A stretch of 64,000 nucleotides of DNA from Pseudomonas sp. L5B5 (GTDB lineage Bacteria > Pseudomonadota > Gammaproteobacteria > Pseudomonadales > Pseudomonadaceae). The notes beneath the pieces are model-generated. The model made no database searches and had not been told where the DNA came from. It was given only the letters and a program-made list of their open reading frames with translations. Position numbers and translations under genes: made by a program. Below are positions 37,524 through 46,292 of the stretch, one piece after another. Position 1 is the stretch's first letter. The number at the start of each line of letters is the position of its first letter. The DNA is taken from NCBI RefSeq assembly GCF_020520285.1, contig NZ_CP084742.1, forward strand, positions 1,860,001 to 1,924,000, read 5' to 3'.

Positions 37524-37574
37524 GACTGGTAAGTCCAGTCTCATGACCTGGGACACTCTCCTCGCCCCTGTCCC
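37524..37574. promoter_or_regulatory. Two adjacent dyads in the ofaA-luxR gap
   Basis: GACTGG-TAAGT-CCAGTC (37524-37540) is followed 9 bases later by GGGACA-N13-TGTCCC (37550-37574). Both are perfect 6-bp inverted repeats, mid-way between ofaA and the LuxR gene. They may be further regulator sites or RNA hairpins. The remaining 300-odd bases of this gap show no gene. Confidence 0.35.
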
Positions 37575-37816
37575 TTGTAGACGGGTCCGGCCCAACGCCC
37601 CCGGGGCCCTCAGGGCAATCGCCAGGGGTCGGCGCCGGGCCTCCCCGAGCCGCGATCAGGGTTTTATGTCCCGGTTTTCCCCTACAGACGCGAGGTAAAT
37701 GCTTAGGCTTAAATCAGATACATCTGACCGGCCCGGATTCATGGAGAATCCGCTGCGGTCTGCCGTCGCAACAAGGCTTCGATCAGCGATTTGCCTTGAT
37801 CAAGGATGATAGGGAT

Positions 37817-38611
37817 ATGAGTCTGACCAGCAAGATCGCGAATCTGGAAACACCGAACTTCTATTTCGAACTGGGGCAGTTGATCTCCAGCACGGGCCAG
37901 GGGCCGTTCGCCGCGAACATGCTCGAACTGGTGAACAAGCTGGTGCCGGTGAACCACCTGGTGCTCAGTGAATGGACGCTCGACGAGCGCCAGTCCCGCG
38001 CCGAGGAAATCAGCCTGCTGGGACGTGCCGGCCAAACCGAACAGCTGCCGGAGTCGGTACGGCGCCACGAACCACTGCTGCACAAGATGCTGGAAATGGA
38101 CGATTCGCTGCTGATTCAAATCAACGCCCAGGTCCATGGCCGGCAGGCGCGCAATATTCCACACCAATGTCACCTGGTATCACGCAAGGCCAACCGTCGC
38201 TGCGTGATCGCCCTCTATCGCGAGTCCACCCAGGGCGGTTTCTCCCTGGCCGAACTGTCGTTCCTCAAGAGCCTGTCCTCGACCCTGCTGCCGCTGCTGG
38301 AGCGCCATGCCCAGATGCACCGGCAACAGGCGCTCAAGAAACTGCGCAGCTGGAGCAGCCGGCCCCGGGACAACCAGGAGCAGACACCCCTGCAACGGGA
38401 ATTCGACGAACGCCTGTCGCTGGGGGATATCGCTCTTTCGGCTCGGGAAAAGGAAGTCTGCCTGGGGTTGCTGACCGGCGGTACGGTGCCGGAGATGGCC
38501 CAGCGCCTGAGCGTGAAGAACAGCTCCATCGAGACTTATCTCAAGCGGGCCGCCGCCAAGCTCGGGGTCAGCGGCCGCCATGGCCTGGCCAAGTGGATGG
38601 TGGGAGCCTGA
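37817..38611 (+). CDS. LuxR-family transcriptional regulator of the lipopeptide locus
   Basis: DNA-binding regulator of 264 residues. I start it at ATG 37817 (MSLTSKIANLE), which follows AGGG; the frame also extends to a TTG 21 bases upstream. The C-terminal about 60 residues form a LuxR helix-turn-helix (LSAREKEVCLGLLTGGTVPE, then AQRLSVKNSSIETYLKRAAA). The N-terminal 200 residues show no clear receiver or autoinducer-binding motif, as in the LuxR proteins that flank Pseudomonas lipopeptide genes. It is divergent from ofaA across about 590 bases holding several dyads. Most likely an activator of ofaABC-macAB; that link rests on position. Confidence 0.88.
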   Translation: MSLTSKIANLETPNFYFELGQLISSTGQGPFAANMLELVNKLVPVNHLVLSEWTLDERQSRAEEISLLGRAGQTEQLPESVRRHEPLLHKMLEMDDSLLIQINAQVHGRQARNIPHQCHLVSRKANRRCVIALYRESTQGGFSLAELSFLKSLSSTLLPLLERHAQMHRQQALKKLRSWSSRPRDNQEQTPLQREFDERLSLGDIALSAREKEVCLGLLTGGTVPEMAQRLSVKNSSIETYLKRAAAKLGVSGRHGLAKWMVGA

Positions 38612-38925
38612 ACCGACAAGGCCCTGGCAACCGGGAAGATGTCCCCAGCCCGGGCCGCGCCGGCGTGCTCCGCTGAGCCGTCAGATCTGGCTGGCCGAAC
38701 AGCTCCAGCCTCGCCTGGCTGCCACCAGGTGTCTGGAGCAGCATCAGCCGTGACTCTTCTTCAAGTTCGGGGTTGATCCGTACACTGAAGCCGCCGTCGG
38801 CCCGCAAGCCTTCGCAGGATGAAGAACCGGGATTGCCAGTCGTCGTGAACCGTCGCTGAAAACACGCTCATCTTCCGCATCCGTCACCGTTGTCATTCAG
38901 GGTTGGCCGGGGGCATGCCAGGTGC

Positions 38926-41900
38926 TCACGGGTGCCCTTCGGCGCGATCGAGCGCGGTCACCGAGGTTAGTCGGGCCAGGCGCGGCGCCAACCACTGGTT
39001 GAGGTCGTCCATGCAACTGAACACCACCGGGACCAGCACCAGGCTCAGTAGGGTCGACGTGATCAACCCGCCGATCACCGCCACTGCCATGGGGGCGCGA
39101 AAGCCAGCATCGGCACCGCTGCTTAGCACAGCCGGGAGCATGCCAGCCACCATGGCCAGGGTGGTCATGATGATCGGACGTGCCCGTTCGGCCCCCGACT
39201 GCATCAGCGCCTGATGCCGGGGCATGCCGGCACGGCGCTTGTCGATGGTGAACTCCACCATCAGGATCGAGTTCTTGGTGACGATCCCCATGAGCATCAG
39301 CAAGCCGATGACCACCGGCATGTCGATGGCCGCGCCATACAGCAACAGGCCGCCGATGGCACCGCCCACCGACAGCGGCAGCGCGGTGAGGATGGTCAGC
39401 GGCTGCAGAAAGTCGCGAAACAGCAGCACCAGCACCGCGAACACCATCATGATGCCGAAGCTCATGGCCACGGCGAACTTGTCGAACATCTCGTTCATGT
39501 ACTCGCCATCGCCGTACTCCATGCGGCTCACGCCCTGGGGCAACTGCTGCAATACCGGCAGGCGCTCGATGGCCTCCAGCGCAGCGCCCAGGGTAAGCCC
39601 GGACAGATCGGCATCCACCGAGACCCGGCGCAACCGCGAGAAGCGCTCGATTCGTGCCGGCCCACTGCCGTAACCGACATCGGCCACGGTGCTGAGCGGC
39701 ACCACCGTGCCGCTGTCGGTCCCCACACCCAGATTGTTCAAGGCATCGAGGTCGCCCTGTTCGATCACCGGCAACAGCACCCGGATCGGCACTTGGCGGT
39801 CCTGGAAATTGAAGCGGGCCGAACTGGCGTTGATCTCGCCGACAGTGGCGATCCGCGCCACGCTGCCAATGGCCTGAGCGGTGACACCGGCCCGGGCCGC
39901 CTCCTCCACTCGGGGCTGGATCAACAGTTCCGGACGCGGCAACGGTTCGTTGACCTGGACGTTGGCAATCCCCCGGATACCCCGCATCTGCCGTTGCAGG
40001 GCGTGAGCGGCCTGGCTCAGCGCCTGGCCGTCGGCGCCCACCAGGATGACCGAGAGCTCGCGCGCGGCGGTCTCGCCACGAAAGGCGTAGCGCAGGTCGG
40101 CAAAACCATTGAGCAATGGTCGCAGGGACTGCTCGAAGGCTTTCTGGCTGAGTGCGCGCTGGCCTGCCGGTACCAGCCGGACCAGCAACTGCCCGGTGGC
40201 CACATCGGTGGTGCCCGAGGAGTCTTCGCCACCGGCGGTGGCGAACACCGAGATCACCTCGGGACGCTGGCGCAACTGCTCGGCCATGCTGGCGAACACC
40301 CGGTCGGTCTGGGCCAGGGGCGTGCCGGGCGGCAAGGACACGTCGATGCGCGACAGGCTGATGTCATTGACCGGCATGAAGCCCGAGGGCAACAACGGCA
40401 CCAGGGCGAACGAACCGCACAGAAACAACCCGGCAAGGCCCAGGCTCCTGCGCGGGTGCCTGAGGGCCCAGTCCAGCAGTTTCAAGTAGCGGGCCAGCAG
40501 CCCCCGCGGTGGCGTGGCTACCGGGTGGTGCCCGGCAAGGGCGGCCTTGGGCGCCAGCAGGTACGCCGCCAGCAAGGGTGTCACTAGCCGCGCCACCAGC
40601 AGCGAAGCCAACACTGCCGCCGACACGGTGATACCGAACGGGGTGAAATACTGGCCGACAAATCCACCAATGAAGCTCACCGGCAGGAACACCGCGACAA
40701 TGGTCGCGGTGATCGCCACCACGGCGAAGCCGATGGCGTCGCAGGCGTCGATGGCGGCCTGGTAGGGACACTTGCCCTGCTCCAGGTGACGCTCGATGTT
40801 CTCGATCTCGACAATGGCGTCGTCCACCAGGATGCCGATCACCAGGGTCAGGGCCAACAGCGTGATGCTGTTGAGCGAGTAACCGAAGGCAGCCATGACG
40901 GCGAAGGTCGGCAGAATCGACAACGGCAAGGCAATGGCTGCCACCAGGGTGGCGCGCCAGCTCCTGAGAAACATGAAGACCACCAGCACCGTCAGCAAAG
41001 CCCCCTCCACCAGGGTCATGATCGCTGCGTCGTAGCTGGCCAGCGTGTAGTCCACCGTGGAGGAAACCTTGTGGATCCGCAGATCGGGATTCTGCTGCTG
41101 CAGGAGCTGGATCGCCGCCTCCACGCCCGCCGCCACCCGCGTATCGCTGGAGCCCTTGGCACGGAACACCGCGAAGCCCACCACCTCCTGGCCATCGAGC
41201 CGGGCCCGGGAACGGGCTTCGCTGGCACCATCATGGACCGTGGCCAGGTCCGCCAGGCGTGTCCAGCGGCCCTCGGACAGAGCGATGGGAGTCTCCCCCA
41301 GCGCCTGCACTGTCGACGCACTGCCCAGGGTCCGGATCGACTGCTCGCTGCCGGCCAGCCGTGTGCGCCCGCCGGGCACGTTGATGTTGCCCTGCACCAA
41401 CTGGGCGTTGACCTGGTCAGCTGTGATCCCCAGGGCTTGCAGGCGCTCGGCCTGCAGCTCGACCTTGACCTCGCGCTCGACGCCACCCAGGCGCTGGACC
41501 TTCTGCACGCCCGGCACCGCCAGCAATTGGCGACTGAGCACATCATCGACGAACCAGGACAGGTCCACCAGACGACGTCCACTGCCCTGGATCGCGTAGT
41601 TGAGGATCGCCCCGCCCTCGACATCGACACGGGTGATCATCGGCTCCTCGATCGTCTGCGGCAGATCGGCGCGGATCAGCGCAATGGCATCGCGAATATC
41701 GTTGGCCGCGCGCCCCGGATCAACGCCAAGCTGAAACTCCACGGTGGTCACCGAAATGCCGTCGCCCACGGTGGATGTGATGTGGCGAATCCCGGCCAGG
41801 CCCGATACGGCCCGCTCGACCCGCAAGGTCACCGAATGCTCAAGTTCGGTGGGTGCGGCCCCGACCTGGGGCACCACCACGGTGATGACCGGGAAGTCCA

Positions 41901-42024
41901 CCCGGGGGTTGGCATTGATCGGCAACTGAACGAAGGAGAACCAGCCGGCCACCGTCAGTACCAGGAACATCACCAAGGTGGGAATCGGCCGGCGGATCGC
42001 CCAGGAGGACAGTTGCAAGCTCAT
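38926..42024 (-). CDS. RND-family multidrug efflux permease (HAE1 type)
   Basis: Proton-driven inner-membrane pump, 1032 residues, the usual family length. It begins with the RND N-terminus (MSLQLSSWAIRRPIPTLVMF) and has two large periplasmic loops between transmembrane segments 1-2 and 7-8. The paired acidic residues of TM4 are in GILVDDAIVEIENI. It overlaps the adaptor gene upstream by 4 bases (ATGA), so the two are translated together; no outer-membrane partner gene is present. Substrate is unknown. The neighbouring TetR gene is the probable repressor. It lies 315 bases beyond the LuxR gene, convergently; in that gap I see no gene or good terminator. Confidence 0.93.
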   Translation of the reverse strand: MSLQLSSWAIRRPIPTLVMFLVLTVAGWFSFVQLPINANPRVDFPVITVVVPQVGAAPTELEHSVTLRVERAVSGLAGIRHITSTVGDGISVTTVEFQLGVDPGRAANDIRDAIALIRADLPQTIEEPMITRVDVEGGAILNYAIQGSGRRLVDLSWFVDDVLSRQLLAVPGVQKVQRLGGVEREVKVELQAERLQALGITADQVNAQLVQGNINVPGGRTRLAGSEQSIRTLGSASTVQALGETPIALSEGRWTRLADLATVHDGASEARSRARLDGQEVVGFAVFRAKGSSDTRVAAGVEAAIQLLQQQNPDLRIHKVSSTVDYTLASYDAAIMTLVEGALLTVLVVFMFLRSWRATLVAAIALPLSILPTFAVMAAFGYSLNSITLLALTLVIGILVDDAIVEIENIERHLEQGKCPYQAAIDACDAIGFAVVAITATIVAVFLPVSFIGGFVGQYFTPFGITVSAAVLASLLVARLVTPLLAAYLLAPKAALAGHHPVATPPRGLLARYLKLLDWALRHPRRSLGLAGLFLCGSFALVPLLPSGFMPVNDISLSRIDVSLPPGTPLAQTDRVFASMAEQLRQRPEVISVFATAGGEDSSGTTDVATGQLLVRLVPAGQRALSQKAFEQSLRPLLNGFADLRYAFRGETAARELSVILVGADGQALSQAAHALQRQMRGIRGIANVQVNEPLPRPELLIQPRVEEAARAGVTAQAIGSVARIATVGEINASSARFNFQDRQVPIRVLLPVIEQGDLDALNNLGVGTDSGTVVPLSTVADVGYGSGPARIERFSRLRRVSVDADLSGLTLGAALEAIERLPVLQQLPQGVSRMEYGDGEYMNEMFDKFAVAMSFGIMMVFAVLVLLFRDFLQPLTILTALPLSVGGAIGGLLLYGAAIDMPVVIGLLMLMGIVTKNSILMVEFTIDKRRAGMPRHQALMQSGAERARPIIMTTLAMVAGMLPAVLSSGADAGFRAPMAVAVIGGLITSTLLSLVLVPVVFSCMDDLNQWLAPRLARLTSVTALDRAEGHP

Positions 42025-43232
42025 GGCGTTGCCTGCGGCTGGTCGTCACCCAGGCTGACTACATCGCCTTCGCGAACGAAGGCCGAGGCCTGGGCCACCA
42101 CGCGCTCGCCCTCGGCCAGACCAGACAGCAGCTCGACCTGGATACCATCGCGCCGGCCGACACGGACCTGGCGCAAGCTGGCCTTGCCGTCCAGCCCCAG
42201 CACCATGACCGAGGCCTGCTGGTCGCTGACGAAGGTCAGGGCCCGCTGCGGCAGGACCAGGCTCGACGCCTGGTGCGGCAATTCGAGGCTGGCAGTGGCG
42301 AAGCTGCCGGCACGCAGCCCAGGCGCGGCGGCCAGGGCGATGCGCACCCGGGCCCGCCGACTCAGGGGATCGACCTTCGGGGCCAGCAAGCGCACGGTAC
42401 CGATCACCGGCTCTGCCACTCCCGCCGCCTGGACCTGGATCTGGGTGCCGACGTCCAGCAGGAACAAGCCTTTCTGCGTCACCTCACCGTCCAGCTCCAG
42501 CTGGTTGTCGCGAATCAAGCGAAACAGCGGTTCGCTGGCGCTCAAGGCCCCGATACGGGCATGACGCTCGGAAATCACTCCGGCCACCGGAGCTCGCACT
42601 ACGGCCTTCTGCTGCTGGGCCCGGGCATCCGCCAACTGCGCCAGGGCCTGTTCGTGCTCAGCCCGGGCCGCTGCCAGGTTGGCCTCGGCGGATCGAGCCT
42701 GGGCCCGTTGCTGATCCACTTGCTGGGCACTGGCGGCGCCGATGCTGCCCAATTGGTCGATGCGGCCCTGGCTGGAACGGGCCTCGGCGTTCAATGCCCG
42801 ATGCTGGCGAATCAGCGCCGCGGTGCGCTGCACAGTGGCCTCGGCCTGTTGCACCTGGGCATCCAGGGTACTGGTTTCCAACTGCGCCAGGATCTGTCCG
42901 GCCATCACCTGATCACCTTCCTCCACCCGCACCGAGGCGACACGCTGCTCCTGCAGCGCCGTGCCGATGGCGATCTCCTCGCGGGGGACCACGCTGCCGC
43001 TGATGAACAGGCTCTGGCCGACCGTGCCAGGCCGGACCAGCACACTGCTGACCTTCAGTACCGGCGCCTCCTCGCCAGTGCCGTGTGGCAACTGGGCCTC
43101 GGGCAGCCACAGTGCTGCCCCGGCCAGCAACAGGGTCAGCAGCGCCATGGCCAGCAGCTTGGGTTTGTGCCGGGCCAGGCGCTGACGCCGCTGTTGGCGC
43201 CGTTGCTCGGAGGTGGGGGTCATCTGGTTCAT
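42021..43232 (-). CDS. RND efflux periplasmic adaptor (membrane fusion protein)
   Basis: HlyD/MexA-like adaptor of about 403 residues from ATG 43232. It has an arginine-rich cytoplasmic start (QRRQQRRQRLARHKPK), one membrane anchor (LLAMALLTLLLAGAALWL), a lipoyl half-motif (VEEGDQVMAGQILAQLETST), a coiled hairpin (about 105-200), the second lipoyl half (APVAGVISERHARIGALSAS) and a beta-barrel. The start is uncertain: in-frame ATGs at 43265 and 43223 and a longer frame from 43301 all lack a convincing ribosome-binding site. It lies between the tetR gene (about 90 bases upstream) and the permease, which it overlaps by 4 bases. Confidence 0.9.
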   Translation of the reverse strand: MNQMTPTSEQRRQQRRQRLARHKPKLLAMALLTLLLAGAALWLPEAQLPHGTGEEAPVLKVSSVLVRPGTVGQSLFISGSVVPREEIAIGTALQEQRVASVRVEEGDQVMAGQILAQLETSTLDAQVQQAEATVQRTAALIRQHRALNAEARSSQGRIDQLGSIGAASAQQVDQQRAQARSAEANLAAARAEHEQALAQLADARAQQQKAVVRAPVAGVISERHARIGALSASEPLFRLIRDNQLELDGEVTQKGLFLLDVGTQIQVQAAGVAEPVIGTVRLLAPKVDPLSRRARVRIALAAAPGLRAGSFATASLELPHQASSLVLPQRALTFVSDQQASVMVLGLDGKASLRQVRVGRRDGIQVELLSGLAEGERVVAQASAFVREGDVVSLGDDQPQATP

Positions 43233-43325
43233 CTGCTGGATACTCGAAGGATCACAAACGCCCATGAGCCGGGCGCAATGCTCTGGCCTGGAACAGGCCA
43301 CGACTGCCTGGGTCCCCAGGCGCGT

Positions 43326-43937
43326 TCAACACGACTCGGGGGGTTGCGGTCGCAGAAAACGGTGAATGATCTGGCGCAGCATGGGTTGATGCTCCCGGGC
43401 CTTGAACCCCGGTTCCAGCACCACCCGGGCGATGGCCCCTTCCGTGAGTGCTACCAGCCATACCGCGGCCATGGCCGAGTCCAGGTGCGGATCGACCTGG
43501 CCGGCGGCCATGCCCCGTTCGAGCAGGGCTGCCAGGTCGGCCTTGACCCGGGTTTCATTGGCGGCGAACAGTGCCCACAGCTGGGGATTGCGGCTGGCCT
43601 CGGCCGCCACCTCGATGCTGATGCGAGCCTGCAGCGGATCGCTGGACAGCTCCATCATGGCCAGGACCAGTTCCTCGATGGCCTTCAGTACATCCTTGGC
43701 CCCACTCCAGCGCTCGAACAGTTGAACGGTACTGTTCTGGTCCTGCTCGGCAATCGCCTCGATGATCGCGGCCTTGCTGGGAAAGTAATGGAACAGGTTA
43801 CCCGGGCTCATGCCGGCAGCGGTGCAGATCTGCGCGGTGCTGGTAGCGTGAAAACCGTGTTGGGCGAAACATTCCAGCGCCGCGTCGAGGATCTGTCGAC
43901 GCCGGCGTTGTGCCTTGCAGGGGTCTGCCGTTCTCAA
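43326..43937 (-). CDS. TetR-family repressor of the RND pump
   Basis: Repressor of 203 residues starting at TTG 43937 behind AGGATGAG. The N-terminal helix-turn-helix is typical (RRQILDAALECFAQHGFHAT, then AQICTAAGMSPGNLFHYFPS) and a C-terminal ligand-binding domain follows. It is the first gene of the tetR-adaptor-permease unit, so it probably regulates itself and the pump. A 24-base dyad lies 39-62 bases upstream of its start. The inducer is unknown. Confidence 0.9.
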   Translation of the reverse strand: MRTADPCKAQRRRRQILDAALECFAQHGFHATSTAQICTAAGMSPGNLFHYFPSKAAIIEAIAEQDQNSTVQLFERWSGAKDVLKAIEELVLAMMELSSDPLQARISIEVAAEASRNPQLWALFAANETRVKADLAALLERGMAAGQVDPHLDSAMAAVWLVALTEGAIARVVLEPGFKAREHQPMLRQIIHRFLRPQPPESC

Positions 43938-43975
43938 TTGCTCATCCTGGCGCGGCAGGCTCCTGCTGCGCGATC

Positions 43976-43999
43976 AATAGACTGACTGGTCGATCTATT
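43976..43999. promoter_or_regulatory. Candidate TetR operator
   Basis: Perfect 6-bp arms AATAGA / TCTATT separated by 12 bases, placed 39-62 bases upstream of the tetR start where a promoter is expected. The length suits a TetR-family site. No binding evidence is available from sequence alone. Confidence 0.45.
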
Positions 44000-44176
44000 A
44001 TCGAGTCGAAAACCAGCGACGATTGGCGTTCCACGGTATGCCCGGGAACGCCCTATGGCTGGCGACCGACAACCACAGCAGGCTAGCGCGGAGCCTTTCC
44101 GGCCGCTGTAAATCTATGTGAAAAATAGTGCACGACAGCGACGAAGGGAGCGCTATGCCCTCCCCCGCGCCGATGC

Positions 44177-45409
44177 TCAGGCGGTTGCGGGCGGGACGCT
44201 GTCATCGATCGGCAACCGGCGCTGCACATGCCAGGACAAGGGCAGTGTCAGGAACAGCAGCGCCGCCAGTACCATCACCGCCACCGTGACCCCGACGGCG
44301 TCGCTGAGCAACCCGGCCAGCACTGGAGCGAGCGCCCCACCGCCGATGGTGCCGGTATAGAACAGCGAGAAGGCCTGGTCGCGCTTGGCACTGCCCACCA
44401 GGTCCGGCACGGCGCCATACAGCACCGACGAGGTGCCGTTGAGTACCAGGCCCAGCAGCGGCAACATCAGCATCAGCCCGCCATAGGGCAGCATGACCGC
44501 CAGCACGATCAGGCCGGCTGTGCTGGACTCGGTCAGCCAGACGGTCTTCATCATGCCGATGCGCGCCCCGAGGTAACCGCAGAACAGCTTGCCGAACGCA
44601 CCACCGATGAACAGCAGGGTCAGGGCCAGGCCGATGCCGGCGCTGCCAGCGCCCTTGGCCTTGAGCAGGAACGGCAGAAAGGTCAGGAAACCCATGCGCA
44701 CCGCGCTGTCCAGAGTGCCGGTGACGATCAGTGCCCACAGCCCGCGGGGCGCCCCCCGAGGACCTGCAGTGGTAGGCGCCTTGCCACGCATGGCCGAGGT
44801 GCTGGCCCGGGACGGGATCAGCCACCACAGCAGCCCGGCCGCCACCAGCCCCAGCACACCCACCAGGGTGACGCTGGCACGCCAGCTGATCACCGCCAGC
44901 AACAGGCCCACCAGGCCGGGAACCAGGGTCTTGCCGATGTCGCCAGCGAAGTTGTACTGCGCCAGCGCCTCCTTGACCCCACCACCGGCTTCATGGGTAT
45001 CGGTGATCAGCGAGGAGGCCAGCGGATGCTGGGTACTGGCCCCCAGGCCACCGAGCAGCAGCGCCAAGAGCAGCACGCCCAGCCCCGTCGCCTGCCCGGC
45101 TAGCAGGTAGGCCAGCCCGGCGAGCGCGGTGCCGCCCACCAGCAGGCGCTCGCGCCCCCAGTGCCTGGCCGCCCGGCTAGCCAGCAGCTGGACGCCGGCC
45201 ATCGTCCCGGCATAGACCCCACGCAACAGGCCGATCTGGGCGTAGCTCAGGGCGAACTGTGCCTGCCATACCGGCAGCAGGACATAGATCACATCGGTGA
45301 GGCCATCGTGCACGGCATGGGCGCTGCAACCCGCCAGCAACGAACGACGCCGCACCTGGGCAGGCCGGGCGGGAGCCGGATCGGGCGTTGCACGGTGCTG
45401 ATCATTCAT
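44177..45409 (-). CDS. Major facilitator superfamily transporter
   Basis: Inner-membrane MFS protein of 410 residues, started at ATG 45409 (MNDQHRATPDP). A much longer frame upstream is the shadow of the next gene. About twelve hydrophobic segments are visible; the first reads AHAVHDGLTDVIYVLLPVWQ, a style seen in fosmidomycin-resistance-like MFS proteins. The loop between TM6 and TM7 is basic and Gly/Pro-rich. It overlaps the preceding gene by 8 bases, so it is the last gene of a three-gene unit. Substrate is unknown; export is likelier than uptake from the resemblance, at low certainty. Confidence 0.88.
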   Translation of the reverse strand: MNDQHRATPDPAPARPAQVRRRSLLAGCSAHAVHDGLTDVIYVLLPVWQAQFALSYAQIGLLRGVYAGTMAGVQLLASRAARHWGRERLLVGGTALAGLAYLLAGQATGLGVLLLALLLGGLGASTQHPLASSLITDTHEAGGGVKEALAQYNFAGDIGKTLVPGLVGLLLAVISWRASVTLVGVLGLVAAGLLWWLIPSRASTSAMRGKAPTTAGPRGAPRGLWALIVTGTLDSAVRMGFLTFLPFLLKAKGAGSAGIGLALTLLFIGGAFGKLFCGYLGARIGMMKTVWLTESSTAGLIVLAVMLPYGGLMLMLPLLGLVLNGTSSVLYGAVPDLVGSAKRDQAFSLFYTGTIGGGALAPVLAGLLSDAVGVTVAVMVLAALLFLTLPLSWHVQRRLPIDDSVPPATA

Positions 45410-46268
45410 GGTGCTGACCCGATGGGTTGGAAGCAGGGACAGGCAAGGTGCGGGCGCAATCGAGCATTGCCCGGGAACGGCGATACAGGTACTGGGCAAA
45501 GACTGCGCGGGCAGCAGGCTGGCCCGGCGCGACCGCCATGGCCTGGGTAAAATCCTCGAGGGCTGCCAGGGCCTCCAGGAAGCGCCCGACCTGGGCCGGT
45601 CCGGCGTGCAGCTGGAACCAGGCTTGCGTGGCGTGGGCGACCTGCACCGGCCAGCCCCGCTCGGGCGCCAGCCAGCGTCTGAACAGGGGCTGGAGATAGC
45701 GCGCCTCGATCCACACATAGACATGCCGGACCAGGGTAGCCAGCAATCCTGGCAACGGGTCGTGTCGATCCTGGCAGCAGGCGTCGAACCACTGGCCAAA
45801 CACCAGGGCTGCGGGCGCACTGGGTTCCCGGACCGCCCAGCGTTCGCTGCCGCAGACAGCGCTGGCCACGGCATTGAACAAGCCCGGTGAACCCGCCTGG
45901 CCTGCCCCATCCAACCCATCGGCGTTCAGCCGCTGCAGACGGTGTACGGTCCGGACGAGTCCGCTGCGAGCGGATGACAGAGGGACGGTCTCGACCAGCG
46001 ACGCCAGGTGGCTGGCCAGACTCCGAGTGCTACGCCGGTCGTCATGGGTGTGCCACCAGCCGGCGAAGAACCCGAGCAACTCATCCATCGGCACCGGGTG
46101 TGCAACGAGCAGCACAAAGGCATCCTCGATGGCCAGCAGGCTGCGTTCCTGGCTCCAGAACGCCTCGAACAGTGCATGTTTCAGGGAGCTGGCGGGCATG
46201 TCGTTGAGCAAGGGCTCGGCGCACTTGAGCAACTGGCTCTGGCGCACGGGCAGGTCACTCGGGGTCAT
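45402..46268 (-). CDS. Unknown soluble, probably all-helical protein between two MFS genes
   Basis: Protein of 288 residues with ATG 46268 behind AAGGAC. I do not recognise the family. It lacks a signal peptide and membrane segments and is rich in Ala, Leu, Trp and His. Composition and spacing suggest bundled helices (for example EAFWSQERSLLAIEDAF; GFFAGWWHTHDD; RHVYVWIEARYLQPLFRRWL). A metal-binding helical fold such as the haem-oxygenase-like group is possible but no diagnostic motif was confirmed. It lies 24 bases after one MFS gene and overlaps the next by 8 bases, so it is likely translated with both. It might modify or bind the transported compound. Confidence 0.8.
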   Translation of the reverse strand: MTPSDLPVRQSQLLKCAEPLLNDMPASSLKHALFEAFWSQERSLLAIEDAFVLLVAHPVPMDELLGFFAGWWHTHDDRRSTRSLASHLASLVETVPLSSARSGLVRTVHRLQRLNADGLDGAGQAGSPGLFNAVASAVCGSERWAVREPSAPAALVFGQWFDACCQDRHDPLPGLLATLVRHVYVWIEARYLQPLFRRWLAPERGWPVQVAHATQAWFQLHAGPAQVGRFLEALAALEDFTQAMAVAPGQPAARAVFAQYLYRRSRAMLDCARTLPVPASNPSGQHHE

Positions 46269-46292
46269 TGGGTATTGTCCTTCTCGGTTGAG

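Noticed and set aside
38568..38807. Minus-strand frame of 79 codons after the LuxR gene
   Set aside because: It overlaps the 3' end of the regulator, has no ribosome-binding site or recognisable homology, and its second half is Pro/Arg-rich noise.
45410..45919. N-terminal extension of the 44177-45409 MFS frame to 45919
   Set aside because: The extension lies wholly inside the preceding gene and is Arg/Pro/Ser-rich; the MFS homology begins at the ATG at 45409.
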